Made by a program: the position numbers and the translations under genes. The notes under the pieces are model-generated. The model ran no database searches and was not told where the DNA came from. It saw only the letters and a program-made list of their open reading frames with translations. From Limibacillus sp. (GTDB lineage Bacteria; Pseudomonadota; Alphaproteobacteria; Kiloniellales; CECT-8803): DNA of 33,383 nt. Within the stretch, counting starts at the first letter, position 1. Each line of letters opens with the position of its first letter. Shown here one piece after another: positions 8,616 through 16,046 of the stretch. The stretch is taken from contig JARRJC010000033.1 in NCBI GenBank assembly GCA_037379885.1, forward strand, positions 1 to 33,383, read 5' to 3'.

Positions 8616-9764
8616 TTACAGGGCGTTGGTGGCGATCTTCTTCTGCGGGTCGTAGAAGGGGACCTCGGCCACGGTCGCGGGCATCCGCCGGATCTCGGTC
8701 TGGACCTCGACGGCCGTTCCGATTTCGGTGTGGCCGACCGAGACCATCGCAAGGGCAATGTTCTGATCGAGGCGCGGCGAGTAGGTCGCCGAGGTAACCT
8801 TGCCGATGGTCTCGTCACCGATGATGACCGGCCAGAACGAGGTGTTGGGCGCGGCGAGCGGCTGACAGTCGATGATCAGGCCGATCTGCTTGCGGCTGAC
8901 ACCCTCGTCACGGATCCGCTTCAAGGCCGCCTTGCCGATGAAGTCGGCTTCCATGTCCAAGTTCACGAGCCGGTCCATGCCCAGCTCGAAGGGGTTGGTG
9001 GTGATGTCGGCATCGGCATGGTAGGAGAGCATGCCGCCTTCGATCCGGCGAATGGTCGAGGTGTGGCCCGCCTTCAGGCCGAGCGGCTGACCGACCTCCA
9101 TGATGGTGTCCCAGAGCTCATCGCCGCGCGATCCGTCGCGCAAGTAGATCTCGTATCCCAGCTCGCTGGACCAGCCGGTGCGCGAGATGACCAGGGGGAT
9201 GCCGTTCAACTCGGTCTCGCGGAGCCAGTAGTAGCGGATCTCCTTGATCCACTCGCCGAACAGGGCCTCCATGATCTTGCCCGACAGGGGACCCTGCAAC
9301 TGCAGCGGCGAAACGTCGGGTTCGCAGATGGAAACGTCCATGCCGCTGTTGATGGCCAGGCCCTGCGCCCACAAGAGGACATCGCTGTCCGCCAGCGAGA
9401 TCCAGAAGTGGTTCTCACCGAGGCGCAGCAGGATCGGGTCGTTCAGGATGCCGCCGTCGGCGTTGGTGATCAGGACGTACTTGCACTGCCCGACCGCCAT
9501 CTTGGAGAGGTCGCGCGGCGTCATCATCTGGACGAACTTAGCAGCGTCCGGGCCGGTCACTTCGACCTGGCGCTCGACGCCGACGTCGCAGAGGATGGCC
9601 TCGTTGATGAGGTTCCAGAAGTTCTGCTCCGGGTTGGTGAAGTTCCGGGGGATGTACATGTGGTTGTACACCGAAAATTCCTGCGCGCCCCAGCGAACGG
9701 TCGCGTCGAAATAGGGGGACTTCCGGATCTGCGTTCCAAACCTGAAAAGACCGATATTGCTCAC
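8616..9764 (-). CDS. DmdA-like GcvT-fold demethylase
   Basis: This 382-residue protein of the glycine-cleavage T fold looks closer to DMSP demethylase DmdA than to GcvT. It has VYNHMYIP, CDVGVERQVEVTGPDAA, MTPRDL, the ISLADSDVLLWAQGLA segment, and RTGWSSELGYEIYL. In the last motif W198, E205 and Y207 keep the spacing of the W, E and Y that, from memory, surround DMSP in the Pelagibacter enzyme. C-terminal GCV_T segments follow (NPFELGMDRLV, GKVTSATYSP). The family moves a methyl group to tetrahydrofolate. Differences such as GHTSTIRRIE where DmdA has a CPNLIERIE-like motif leave room for another methylated substrate. It heads the four-gene unit, 187 bases after an Lrp-type regulator gene. Confidence 0.78.
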   Translation of the reverse strand: MSNIGLFRFGTQIRKSPYFDATVRWGAQEFSVYNHMYIPRNFTNPEQNFWNLINEAILCDVGVERQVEVTGPDAAKFVQMMTPRDLSKMAVGQCKYVLITNADGGILNDPILLRLGENHFWISLADSDVLLWAQGLAINSGMDVSICEPDVSPLQLQGPLSGKIMEALFGEWIKEIRYYWLRETELNGIPLVISRTGWSSELGYEIYLRDGSRGDELWDTIMEVGQPLGLKAGHTSTIRRIEGGMLSYHADADITTNPFELGMDRLVNLDMEADFIGKAALKRIRDEGVSRKQIGLIIDCQPLAAPNTSFWPVIIGDETIGKVTSATYSPRLDQNIALAMVSVGHTEIGTAVEVQTEIRRMPATVAEVPFYDPQKKIATNAL

Positions 9765-9951
9765 AGTTTCTACCCTCGTCTCGAGGCGGCCCGACCACCG
9801 GGCACGTCAACCTCACTGGGCGCACTGTGTAACGCTGCTCGCTAATATATGCGGTCTAAATGCGGCCCCTGCCGTGGTTCGTTCGTGCCAAAATCCGGGA
9901 TTGAAATAGGCCGTTCGGACCAAGCAGGCGAAAAAGCGGGTCCCGGGGGCC

Positions 9952-10434
9952 TCAGCGCAGGAGCAAGCGGGCCAAATCGGGCTGGGTGGATTTGACGGTT
10001 CGCGTGACGATGTAGGTCATGTAGCGGTCGATGCCCAGACCTTCGGACAGCAGGCTGTCCATCAGCGCCTGGAAGGTCTGCAGGTTCGAGGTGACGACGG
10101 TCAGGACGTAGTCCATTCCCCCGCCCGTTGCGATGCAGTTGGTCACTTCCTTCAAGTCGGCGATGCGCGCCTCGAAGCGTTCGAAATCGGTCTTGCGGTG
10201 ACTCTCCAGGGAGACGGTCACCACCACCTGGCTGACCTCGGCGATGCTGTCGAGAACGATGTCGGCGTGATAGCCGCGAATGATCCCCGCCTTCTTCAGC
10301 CTGTCGACCCGGATCCAGCAGGGCGTTGGCGACAGGTTGACCGCTTCGGCCAACTGCGACTTGCTGAGGCGGCCGTGTGTCTGAAGCGCAGTTAAAATGC
10401 GAACGTCCGTCGCGTCCAATACGTGCTGCTTCAT
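9952..10434 (-). CDS. Lrp/AsnC family transcriptional regulator
   Basis: The 160-residue protein has an N-terminal winged helix-turn-helix (about 5-60, including GRLSKSQLAEAVNLSPTPCWIRVDRL) and a C-terminal RAM/AsnC ligand domain (about 70-150, with TGGGMDYVLTVV). Members act as dimers or octamers and sense amino acids or other small molecules. The gene is on the same strand, 187 bases upstream of the DmdA-like gene, so it probably controls that unit. The AT-rich stretch 9841-9865 in the gap is the natural place for a promoter or operator, but I could not define boxes there. Confidence 0.93.
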   Translation of the reverse strand: MKQHVLDATDVRILTALQTHGRLSKSQLAEAVNLSPTPCWIRVDRLKKAGIIRGYHADIVLDSIAEVSQVVVTVSLESHRKTDFERFEARIADLKEVTNCIATGGGMDYVLTVVTSNLQTFQALMDSLLSEGLGIDRYMTYIVTRTVKSTQPDLARLLLR

Positions 10435-10513
10435 GGCTCTTCACCTCTTTCCAGGATCAAGACAATTGAGCAATTCAAGGGCTGAAAGCAAGGGCTTGCT
10501 TTTAGCCTACGCA

Positions 10514-10864
10514 TCAATTGGCAAGGTCCGCCGGGTGCAGAACCTGCGAGGGCAGATAACCCTGTTGCCCTTCGCAATCGCCGTCCAGGACTTTCACTTC
10601 AGCATAGCTATGAGGTCCGTGTCGGGCGGAGCGGAGGAAGCGAACGGGCGTCCGGTCGGCAACATCGCAGAGGCCCGCCCCGACATGGGGCGCCGAGAGC
10701 AGGGCGGCCGGGCTGTCCGGCTCGGAGGTCCGCACGATTCGCGTCTCCTCCTGCGCCGCCCCTGTGTCCGGATGCCAGAGGCAGCTCCAGGCAATCCCGC
10801 CCAGCAGCAAGGCTAGAGGCTTCCGGCCGAACGGCCAGGGCCTTTGAGCAGCCGAATGCTTCAT
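10514..10864 (-). CDS. secreted SH3b-like small protein at the end of the bufferin operon
   Basis: ATG 10864 is chosen over GTG 10876 because an AGGAGG lies about 12 bases before the ATG but touches the GTG. The 116-residue product has a basic N-terminus, a hydrophobic core (17-30) and a likely signal peptidase site near GAAQ (36-38). The mature part has two cysteines (C66, C97). Its pattern LCDVADRTPVRFLRS...EVKVLDGDCEGQQGYLPSQVL resembles a bacterial SH3 fold. The gene is 42 bases downstream of the DoxX gene in the same direction, so it is probably the last member of that operon. No specific function is recognised; periplasmic binding or copper-stress partner roles are only guesses. Confidence 0.6.
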   Translation of the reverse strand: MKHSAAQRPWPFGRKPLALLLGGIAWSCLWHPDTGAAQEETRIVRTSEPDSPAALLSAPHVGAGLCDVADRTPVRFLRSARHGPHSYAEVKVLDGDCEGQQGYLPSQVLHPADLAN

Positions 10865-10906
10865 GGTCTGGCGCACCCTCCTGACGCGTCCTCCGCTTCA
10901 AGCATC

Positions 10907-11473
10907 TTAAGGCACGGCTTCCAGCCGCCGCCACACCAGATGATCGACCGACAGCGTCCCCGCGCCGCGGATGACGAGGTAGGCGAGCAGGAAGACCCAG
11001 AGCGCGCGCTGGTCGAGGATGGCGGCATCGGGAAAGCGGTCGAACCAGCTCCCCACCGTCTCGGCGTCGGCGCCGTGGAAGGCGATGTCCACATAGCTCT
11101 GCACCAGCGTGAAGCCGATCATGCCCAGTGCCGCCAGCCGGGTGAAGGCGCCCGCCACGATCAGCAGCGGCAGGATGAACTCCGCATAGGTCCCGGCGGC
11201 GACGATCAGGCCGTAGGGGAAAAGAGGCACCTGGGACGCGTCGTACCCGTAGGCCTCGACAACGCTGGGCAGGATCTGGAAATAGGCGTTGTCGCCAATC
11301 GAGAAGAAGCCCGCGAGGCCGTCGCCCACCTTGGTCGATGCCGAGTTCAGGTAGTAGACCAGCAGAACCGCAGCGAAGACGAAGCGGGCGAGAAGACCCG
11401 TGAACCAGGGGTCCAGCCCGCGTTCCACTGCCCCGACGACGCGCCCGTATAGAGAGCTGAGAGTAGAGATCAT
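10907..11473 (-). CDS. DoxX family membrane protein of the bufferin operon
   Basis: The ATG at 11473 gives a 188-residue product with four predicted membrane helices. The segments include LLARFVFAAVLLVYYLNSA, FPYGLIVAAGTYAEFILPLL, LAALGMIGFTLVQSYVDIAF and LWVFLLAYLVIRGAGTLSVD, the usual DoxX arrangement. A longer frame upstream overlaps the preceding gene and is not needed. It begins 13 bases after the stop of the DUF2063 gene. DoxX proteins are frequent fourth members of DUF2282/DUF692/DUF2063 operons (HvfD/BufD position), perhaps for redox or membrane support of peptide maturation. That role is known only from association. Confidence 0.88.
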   Translation of the reverse strand: MISTLSSLYGRVVGAVERGLDPWFTGLLARFVFAAVLLVYYLNSASTKVGDGLAGFFSIGDNAYFQILPSVVEAYGYDASQVPLFPYGLIVAAGTYAEFILPLLIVAGAFTRLAALGMIGFTLVQSYVDIAFHGADAETVGSWFDRFPDAAILDQRALWVFLLAYLVIRGAGTLSVDHLVWRRLEAVP

Positions 11474-11486
11474 GGCTTTGGTATCC

Positions 11487-12272
11487 TTATGTGATTGAAC
11501 GGCCATCCGGGGCTGCGAGCCCGCAGACCGCGCCGATCTCGAAGATTCCTGAAAGGGCTGTCGAAAGGTCGAACTGTCCGTCTTGCTCCGCGGCTGTCTC
11601 CGCTGCCTCGTGAAGCGTCTCTCCCGCGGCCAGACGGCGGAGAAAGGCATGGTCGCCGACCTGCAAGACGCGCTGCTCGACCGAGAGCGCCGGGCGGAGC
11701 AGGACGATCTCCTCGCCCGCGTCCATCTTGACCTCCAACCCTTCGTCTCCGCCCTCGGTCGCCGCCCAAAGCGAGGCGACGGGGTAGCGCGACGACAGCA
11801 GGCGCAGGGAGGGGTGCAAGGAGAAGCGTAACGCCGCCAGGTCCTCCGCTGCGAGGCCCTGGAGCCGTTCGATGGGCAAGGAGGCGGCGTCGGGCGCGTT
11901 GGTCGCCTCGACCCGGGCCCATTCGAAGCGCGCGAGGTCGCCCAGGTAGGGAACGCTCCGGGCGGGCTCGAAGCCTTCCAGAAAATCGCCGAAGCCCGCG
12001 CCGAAAGTCAGCAGCACCGGCGAGCGCGGCGGCTCGACCTCAAGATAGAGCCGCCCGGCGGCTTCGAAGAACTCCGCACCGACGAAGCGAAGCACCGCCG
12101 GGTAAGTCTGCTTCAAAGCATCGATCAGGCTGACGATGCGATTGTTACGGTAGACGTTGAAGGCGCGGAGAGCGTCCTCGTCCCCGCCGCTCCGGATGCC
12201 GTCCGGCAGAGCCCGATCGGGGTCCTTGAGCGCGGCGGTGAAAGCCTTTTCCAACCGGGCGTGATCAGGCAT
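11487..12272 (-). CDS. bufC: BufC-type DUF2063 protein, MNIO partner
   Basis: The 261-residue product starts at ATG 12272, which overlaps the stop of the DUF692 gene by eight bases (ATGCCTGA) and indicates translational coupling. The N-terminal part (RLEKAFTAAL, AFNVYRNNRIVSLIDALKQTYPAVLRFVG, FFEAAGRLYL) is the DUF2063 putative DNA-binding-like domain. The C-terminal half resembles the second domain of MbnC/BufC proteins. In characterised MNIO systems this partner binds the precursor peptide and presents it to the iron enzyme. The gene lies exactly between bufB-like and doxX, as in bufferin and Hvf operons. Confidence 0.88.
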   Translation of the reverse strand: MPDHARLEKAFTAALKDPDRALPDGIRSGGDEDALRAFNVYRNNRIVSLIDALKQTYPAVLRFVGAEFFEAAGRLYLEVEPPRSPVLLTFGAGFGDFLEGFEPARSVPYLGDLARFEWARVEATNAPDAASLPIERLQGLAAEDLAALRFSLHPSLRLLSSRYPVASLWAATEGGDEGLEVKMDAGEEIVLLRPALSVEQRVLQVGDHAFLRRLAAGETLHEAAETAAEQDGQFDLSTALSGIFEIGAVCGLAAPDGRSIT

Positions 12273-13152
12273 GGAGGCTGGCTCCCTCGCGCTGGGCCTT
12301 CGCCTCTTCGGCGATCCTGTCGGCCTTCTGCGCTTCGGCCAGCAGGACCGGCCAGTCGGGCAGGTCGTTGTCCCACTCGACCAGCGCGGGGGCCTCGTGC
12401 CCCTCAGCCCGCAAGGCGGCGAAGAGCGACCAGACGGCATTGCCCGCCGGGCGGTCGTGGGCATCGATAAGCAGCGGGCGTCCCGAGGGCAAGGTCTCGC
12501 TCGCGTGCCCGGCCAAGTGGATCTCGCCCACCAGAGGAAGCGGAAAGGCGGAGAGGTAATCCGCCGCCTCATAGCCCCTGTTCGTCGCGGAGACCACGAG
12601 GTTGTTCAGATCGAGCAGGAGGCCGCAGCCGCTGCGCTTGGCCAGGGCGCGCAGGAACGCGGTTTCCTCAAGGGCGCTGTCCTCGAAACCGATGTAAAGG
12701 GAGGGGTTCTCGATCAGGACCTGGCGGCCCAAGACATCCTGGAACTGCTGAATGCGCCCGGCCACCCGGTCCAGGGTCTCCTCTGTATAGGGCAGGGGCA
12801 GCAGGTCGTTGAAGAACTCGCCGCCGTGACGGGTCCAGGCGAGATGCTCGCTTACCATCCAGGGCTGATAGCGCTCGCAGAGCGCCTTGAAGCGCAGCAT
12901 GTGTTCGCGGTCCAGCGGGTCGGTCCCGCCCAGGGAGAGGCCGACCCCGTGGAGGGAGAGGGGGTAGTCCCGGCGGATCGCCTCAAGCTGCGCGTGAGGC
13001 GGGCCGCCCGCGCCCATGTAGTTCTCGGCGTGCACCTCGAACCAGCCGGCGGCTGGCGTCTCCGAGCGGATCGCCTGGAAGTGCTCCGCCTTGAAGCTGA
13101 CGCCGGTTTTCTTGGGCGGCGTCCCTTGGACGGTATGAGCGCTGGAGACCAT
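12265..13152 (-). CDS. bufB: BufB-type DUF692 multinuclear non-heme iron oxidative enzyme (MNIO)
   Basis: This 295-residue TIM-barrel protein of family DUF692 has possible metal ligands at H68 (SLHGVGLSLGG), H103 (SEHLAW), E148 (LIENPS), D181 (LLLDLNN), E210, H212 and H216 (EIHLAGH) and D230/H232 (IDAHD). The group is related to MbnB and uses two or three iron ions and oxygen to convert cysteines of a partner peptide into heterocycles. In bufferins these are thiooxazoles. The start at 13152 puts GVSFKAEHF near the N-terminus as in relatives. The precursor gene is 116 bases upstream and the DUF2063 partner overlaps its 3' end. The precursor's two central cysteines are the expected substrate (inference). 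Confidence 0.93.
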   Translation of the reverse strand: MVSSAHTVQGTPPKKTGVSFKAEHFQAIRSETPAAGWFEVHAENYMGAGGPPHAQLEAIRRDYPLSLHGVGLSLGGTDPLDREHMLRFKALCERYQPWMVSEHLAWTRHGGEFFNDLLPLPYTEETLDRVAGRIQQFQDVLGRQVLIENPSLYIGFEDSALEETAFLRALAKRSGCGLLLDLNNLVVSATNRGYEAADYLSAFPLPLVGEIHLAGHASETLPSGRPLLIDAHDRPAGNAVWSLFAALRAEGHEAPALVEWDNDLPDWPVLLAEAQKADRIAEEAKAQREGASLHA

Positions 13153-13179
13153 CTTGGGGGATTCCCGTTAAGGCGAGGA

Positions 13180-13207
13180 GCCGGCCGCACCTGGACGGTG
13201 GGCCGGC
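13180..13207 (-). other. hairpin between bufA1 and bufB
   Basis: GCCGGCC (13180-13186) pairs with GGCCGGC (13201-13207) across a 14-base loop in the 116-base gap between the precursor and the enzyme gene. No U-run follows on the transcribed strand, so it is not a classical terminator. Such a structure could protect the 3' end of the precursor mRNA or reduce read-through into bufB. That would suit a peptide needed in excess over its enzyme (inference). Confidence 0.45.
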
Positions 13208-13268
13208 CCTTTGCCATGCCTTGCCGCCAAGAGCGGCCAGGCGTTCAGCCCTGCCTTCGGCTAAGCGT

Positions 13269-13601
13269 TCAGCCTTGCGGCAGATCGCGGTCGAGGGCTT
13301 CCAGGGAACCCACGCGGTCGCCCGGCAGCTCGTACTTGGCCTCGGACTCCTCGACGCCGTACTTGGCGCACTCGCCGGCGGGAACCAGCGTCCAGGCGTT
13401 GCCCTGGTAATCGACCTTGGAGGTGCCGGCGCAGGTGGTGCCGGGTCCGGCGGCGCAGTCGTTCTGCCCCGCCAGGGAGATGCCGAAGCACTTCTCCTTG
13501 GCCTGGGCCGAGGCGGTCTTGGCGCCCGCCGTGGCTGAAACGGCCAGGGCGACGGCGCCCGCGATCATGGCGGCGTTTATCTTCTTGCTGCGGTGTTCCA
13601 T
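13269..13601 (-). CDS. bufA1: BufA1-type bufferin precursor (DUF2282)
   Basis: The 110-residue product has a signal peptide (basic start, hydrophobic 10-25, probable cleavage after ASAQA at 34) and four cysteines: C38 (EKCFG), C49 (QNDCAAG), C57 ([16 protein letters not shown]) and C78 (GECAKYG). This spacing and the [15 protein letters not shown] block are the DUF2282 signature of bufferin 1 precursors. In those, two cysteines become thiooxazoles, the others form a disulfide, and the exported product chelates copper. An acidic C-terminal tail (79-110) follows the core. RBS: AGGAAGGACCTGA on the minus strand just before ATG 13601. It is 48 bases after the YHS-domain gene and 116 before bufB. 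Confidence 0.92.
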   Translation of the reverse strand: MEHRSKKINAAMIAGAVALAVSATAGAKTASAQAKEKCFGISLAGQNDCAAGPGTTCAGTSKVDYQGNAWTLVPAGECAKYGVEESEAKYELPGDRVGSLEALDRDLPQG

Positions 13602-13649
13602 AGGTTCAGGTCCTTCCTTTGGAGTGGTTGAGGGTCAAGCCGAGCGAGA

Positions 13650-14189
13650 TCAGTTATCGAGCGGTGCGGAGGTGGAATAGGTGCCGTCGTTGTCGGCGAT
13701 CGCCTTCCAGCTCTTGGACGAGGCCTCCTTGGAGCCGAGCGAGGTCCAGTTCGCCTCCGACTTGGTGAGGTTGCCGGGGATGTCGGACTCCCAGAAGCCC
13801 ACGACCGTCGGCGTGATGTTCAGGTAGAGCTTGCCGTCGCGGATCCGCCAGAGGTTCGGATTGCCGGGAACCTTGCCGCCTTGGGCGATGCCATAGGCGC
13901 AGTGGCCGTCATAGGCCGGCGCATACTTCTCGGGATCGGCCAGGAACTTGTCCCGGTTCGCTTCGCTGGAAAAGGCCCAGGTGGCGCCGTTGTATTCAGC
14001 CGTGATGCCGGTCTTGCCGGGAATGGCTTCGGGCTGCTTGGTGCCGACCGGAGACTGTTCCAGATCGAAATAGGCGACGACATCGTAGCCACCGGCGGCA
14101 TAGCCGGACTGGTCGATGTACTGCTCGCCCGCCGCAGCGCTCCCGATCATCATCAGGGAGAAAGCAGAAGCTAGAATGTACTTACGCAT
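13650..14189 (-). CDS. secreted YHS-domain protein heading the bufferin operon
   Basis: ATG 14189 is chosen because MRKYILASAFSLMMIGSAAA is then a clean signal peptide with cleavage near residue 20. The 179-residue product has the YHS-like pattern GYDVVAYF (34-41), YNGATWAFSSEANRDKFLADP (66-86) and YAPAYDGHCAYGIA (89-102), with one cysteine, C97. A C-terminal part (110-179) includes a strand GKLYLNITP and no recognised domain. YHS domains bind metal in copper ATPases and related proteins. Many periplasmic YHS-like proteins of this type have unknown roles. It is 48 bases upstream of bufA1 on the same strand, so a periplasmic copper function with the bufferin is plausible. Confidence 0.87.
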   Translation of the reverse strand: MRKYILASAFSLMMIGSAAAGEQYIDQSGYAAGGYDVVAYFDLEQSPVGTKQPEAIPGKTGITAEYNGATWAFSSEANRDKFLADPEKYAPAYDGHCAYGIAQGGKVPGNPNLWRIRDGKLYLNITPTVVGFWESDIPGNLTKSEANWTSLGSKEASSKSWKAIADNDGTYSTSAPLDN

Positions 14190-14461
14190 GTTTGGACGCC
14201 TTTGCTCCGCGTTAAGAGGGGTGACAGCGTCAAACCGCTGCACGAAAGCCGCGCCACTCCGGCGCGCCCCTCTGATATCGCCGCAGAACGCGGCGGGCTC
14301 AAATCACGCCGGCACAAAGAATCGTGACCGGGTCTTCCAGCGCCGGGATTCTTGGCGGCTGAAAGTGGCCAGGACGCGCTTGTTCTGATCGCGCCGGGGG
14401 CTTACATAACGGTGGAAGCGATGCTCTCCCTCTCCCCCGGTAAGATGCGAGCAGTTGCGGC
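14190..14461. promoter_or_regulatory. divergent intergenic region between YHS/bufferin operon and ExoD gene
   Basis: These 272 bases separate two divergently transcribed units, so promoters for both must lie here. I looked for an ECF-type element (GTAAC and CGAA/CGTC boxes), because related operons in Caulobacter are under SigF control. I found no convincing pair. No small gene is evident. Confidence 0.4.
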
Positions 14462-15172
14462 ATGACCGCCGACGATCAGAAGCCCCCGGAGCGCAAGAAG
14501 CGCCGAAAGATGTCCCGCTCCATCCTGTTGGCGGCGCGGCATGGCGGGGGACGGCGCTCAAAGGAAGGCAAGGGGCAAGACGGCAAGAAAGCCGATCAAG
14601 CGCGCCCCGACAGAAGCGATGAGACCATCACCCTGGGGGAGATTCTCGAGGATCTGGGCGAGCGTTCCTTCGGCTGGTGCCTTTTCGTCTTCACGCTGAT
14701 CTCACTGCTGCCGCTGCCCATCGGCTCCAACATGCTGACCGCGCTGCCGGTCATCTGGGTGGCCGGGCAAATGGCGGCGGGCTACCGCCACATCCACCTG
14801 CCGCGCATCATGACCGACCGCGCCTTCAAGCGGCGTTCGGTCCGGGCGACGATCCACAGGTTCCGCTTCCTGCTGCGCCCGCTGGAGCGTATCGCCCACC
14901 CGCGCAGGCCCGAGTTCTTCACGCCCTCGCGCGAACGCCTGATCGGGATTGCCTTGCTGATCTTCTCGCTCGCGCTCTTCCTGCCGATCCCCTTGAGCGG
15001 CTACGGCCCCGCGATCGCGATCTTCATCTCCTCCCTGGGGTTGGTGGAGCGCGATGGGGTGGTGCTCATGATCGGCCTCGCCGTGGGCGTGCTGGCCGTG
15101 GTCATCACCATCGTCATGGCGCTTCTGATTCTCTTCGGAGTCCACAGCCTGGGCGCGCCCGCGCCGGTCTAG
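14462..15172 (+). CDS. exoD: ExoD-family membrane protein
   Basis: The 236-residue product has a long basic, hydrophilic N-terminus (1-50), then the ExoD pattern TLGEILEDLGERSFGWCLFVFTLISLLPLPIGSN (about 57-90) and RHIHLPRIM. A paired hydrophobic region (about 155-230) contains LFLPIPLSGYGPAIAIFISSLGLVERDGVVLMIGL. ExoD was described in Rhizobium as affecting exopolysaccharide production; its biochemical role is not established. The family is typically about 200 residues, so the extra N-terminus is longer than usual, and an internal ATG at 14510 is an alternative start. It converges with the next minus-strand gene, with 26 bases between stops. Confidence 0.85.
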   Translation: MTADDQKPPERKKRRKMSRSILLAARHGGGRRSKEGKGQDGKKADQARPDRSDETITLGEILEDLGERSFGWCLFVFTLISLLPLPIGSNMLTALPVIWVAGQMAAGYRHIHLPRIMTDRAFKRRSVRATIHRFRFLLRPLERIAHPRRPEFFTPSRERLIGIALLIFSLALFLPIPLSGYGPAIAIFISSLGLVERDGVVLMIGLAVGVLAVVITIVMALLILFGVHSLGAPAPV

Positions 15173-15198
15173 GCCCAAGGAAGTTCGGGTATGAGCGG

Positions 15199-15927
15199 TC
15201 AGGGGCTCGCTTTGCTGGTCGGGACGATGCTGTTCTCAAGCTGACCATAGACCCGGGGTGTGAAGCCGGAGCGCTCCAGCGGAACCGCGCCGGGTTCGGC
15301 CAACTCCAGGATCCAGATCTCGCCCCCTTCCTCGAACAGCACCAGGGCGTGTTCGAAGCCGCGCCGGTCCCGGCCTTGCGTGATGGCGAGGCTCTCCACA
15401 GGGTGACCCGAGGCGAGCGCCATGTAATAGGCGACGCTCGCAAGGTCTTCGGCGTCGCCGTATCCGCGCGCCAGGGTCTCATGCGGATCGCTCCAGTCGT
15501 TCTTGCCCCGGTCGCGCTCAAAGCGGAGGCCGTCGAGATAGCTCTGGATGGCGTTGCGCTTGTCCTTGGCGGTGAAGCCTTCGAGGCTGGCCCCGAAGGC
15601 ATGCCAGTCGGCGACCTCTTCGGGCGGCTGGTCGAGGAGAGCGGGCAGGCGCTCCGACACCGGCCGCCAGAGCGGGTAGTACTCCAAACCTTCCTTCAGG
15701 TAGCCGGCCAGCTGGCGCTTGGCGAGCAGGGCCTCGGCCACGCCCTTGTTGGCCGCGTATTGGTAGTCCGCACCGCCCAGGAAGCCCAGGAAGTTGCTTT
15801 TGACGTAGCCAGCGGCGGTGAAGATCCCATAGCCGCCGATCCCCAGCACGATGACGGCCGCGCCCAGGTGCCTGAAAACACCCCCGCGGGCCATGTCCAG
15901 GCCTGCTTCCCGCTCTCGTCGCGCCAT
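15199..15927 (-). CDS. membrane-anchored transglutaminase/C93-fold protein with Cys-to-Ala at the active site
   Basis: The 242-residue product has one N-terminal membrane helix (about 21-42), so the rest is likely periplasmic. Residues 144-195 read DWSDPHETLARGYGDAEDLA...FEHALVLFE. They follow the bacterial transglutaminase-like cysteine proteinase pattern W-x-x-P-x-E-x-L-x-x-G-x-GDCED...H. The nucleophile position is A159, encoded GCC, while H193 is kept and E208 or E211 could stand for the third residue. A non-catalytic or otherwise altered role is likely, unless this is a distant family in which Ala is normal. It is a single gene with an AT-rich upstream region (15960-16020). Confidence 0.6.
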   Translation of the reverse strand: MARREREAGLDMARGGVFRHLGAAVIVLGIGGYGIFTAAGYVKSNFLGFLGGADYQYAANKGVAEALLAKRQLAGYLKEGLEYYPLWRPVSERLPALLDQPPEEVADWHAFGASLEGFTAKDKRNAIQSYLDGLRFERDRGKNDWSDPHETLARGYGDAEDLASVAYYMALASGHPVESLAITQGRDRRGFEHALVLFEEGGEIWILELAEPGAVPLERSGFTPRVYGQLENSIVPTSKASP

Positions 15928-16046
15928 GCCGCTTCCTCAAGTCTCCTCGACTGAGGTTAGAAGAACGACAATATTATCGGGGAACAACACTTAACTATAC
16001 AATTATAGAAAGCAGCTTCTTTGGCGCGGGGCGGGGTTTTCTTTTC

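Noticed and set aside
6704-9845. Long plus-strand open frames (about 625 codons each) opposite the DmdA-like cluster
   Set aside because: They show no family motif and are antisense to genes with clear catalytic motifs and tight operon spacing.
13601-14461. SigF/ECF-type promoter before the YHS/bufferin operon
   Set aside because: I looked for paired GTAAC and CGAA/CGTC-like boxes on the minus strand and found none with acceptable spacing, so none is annotated.
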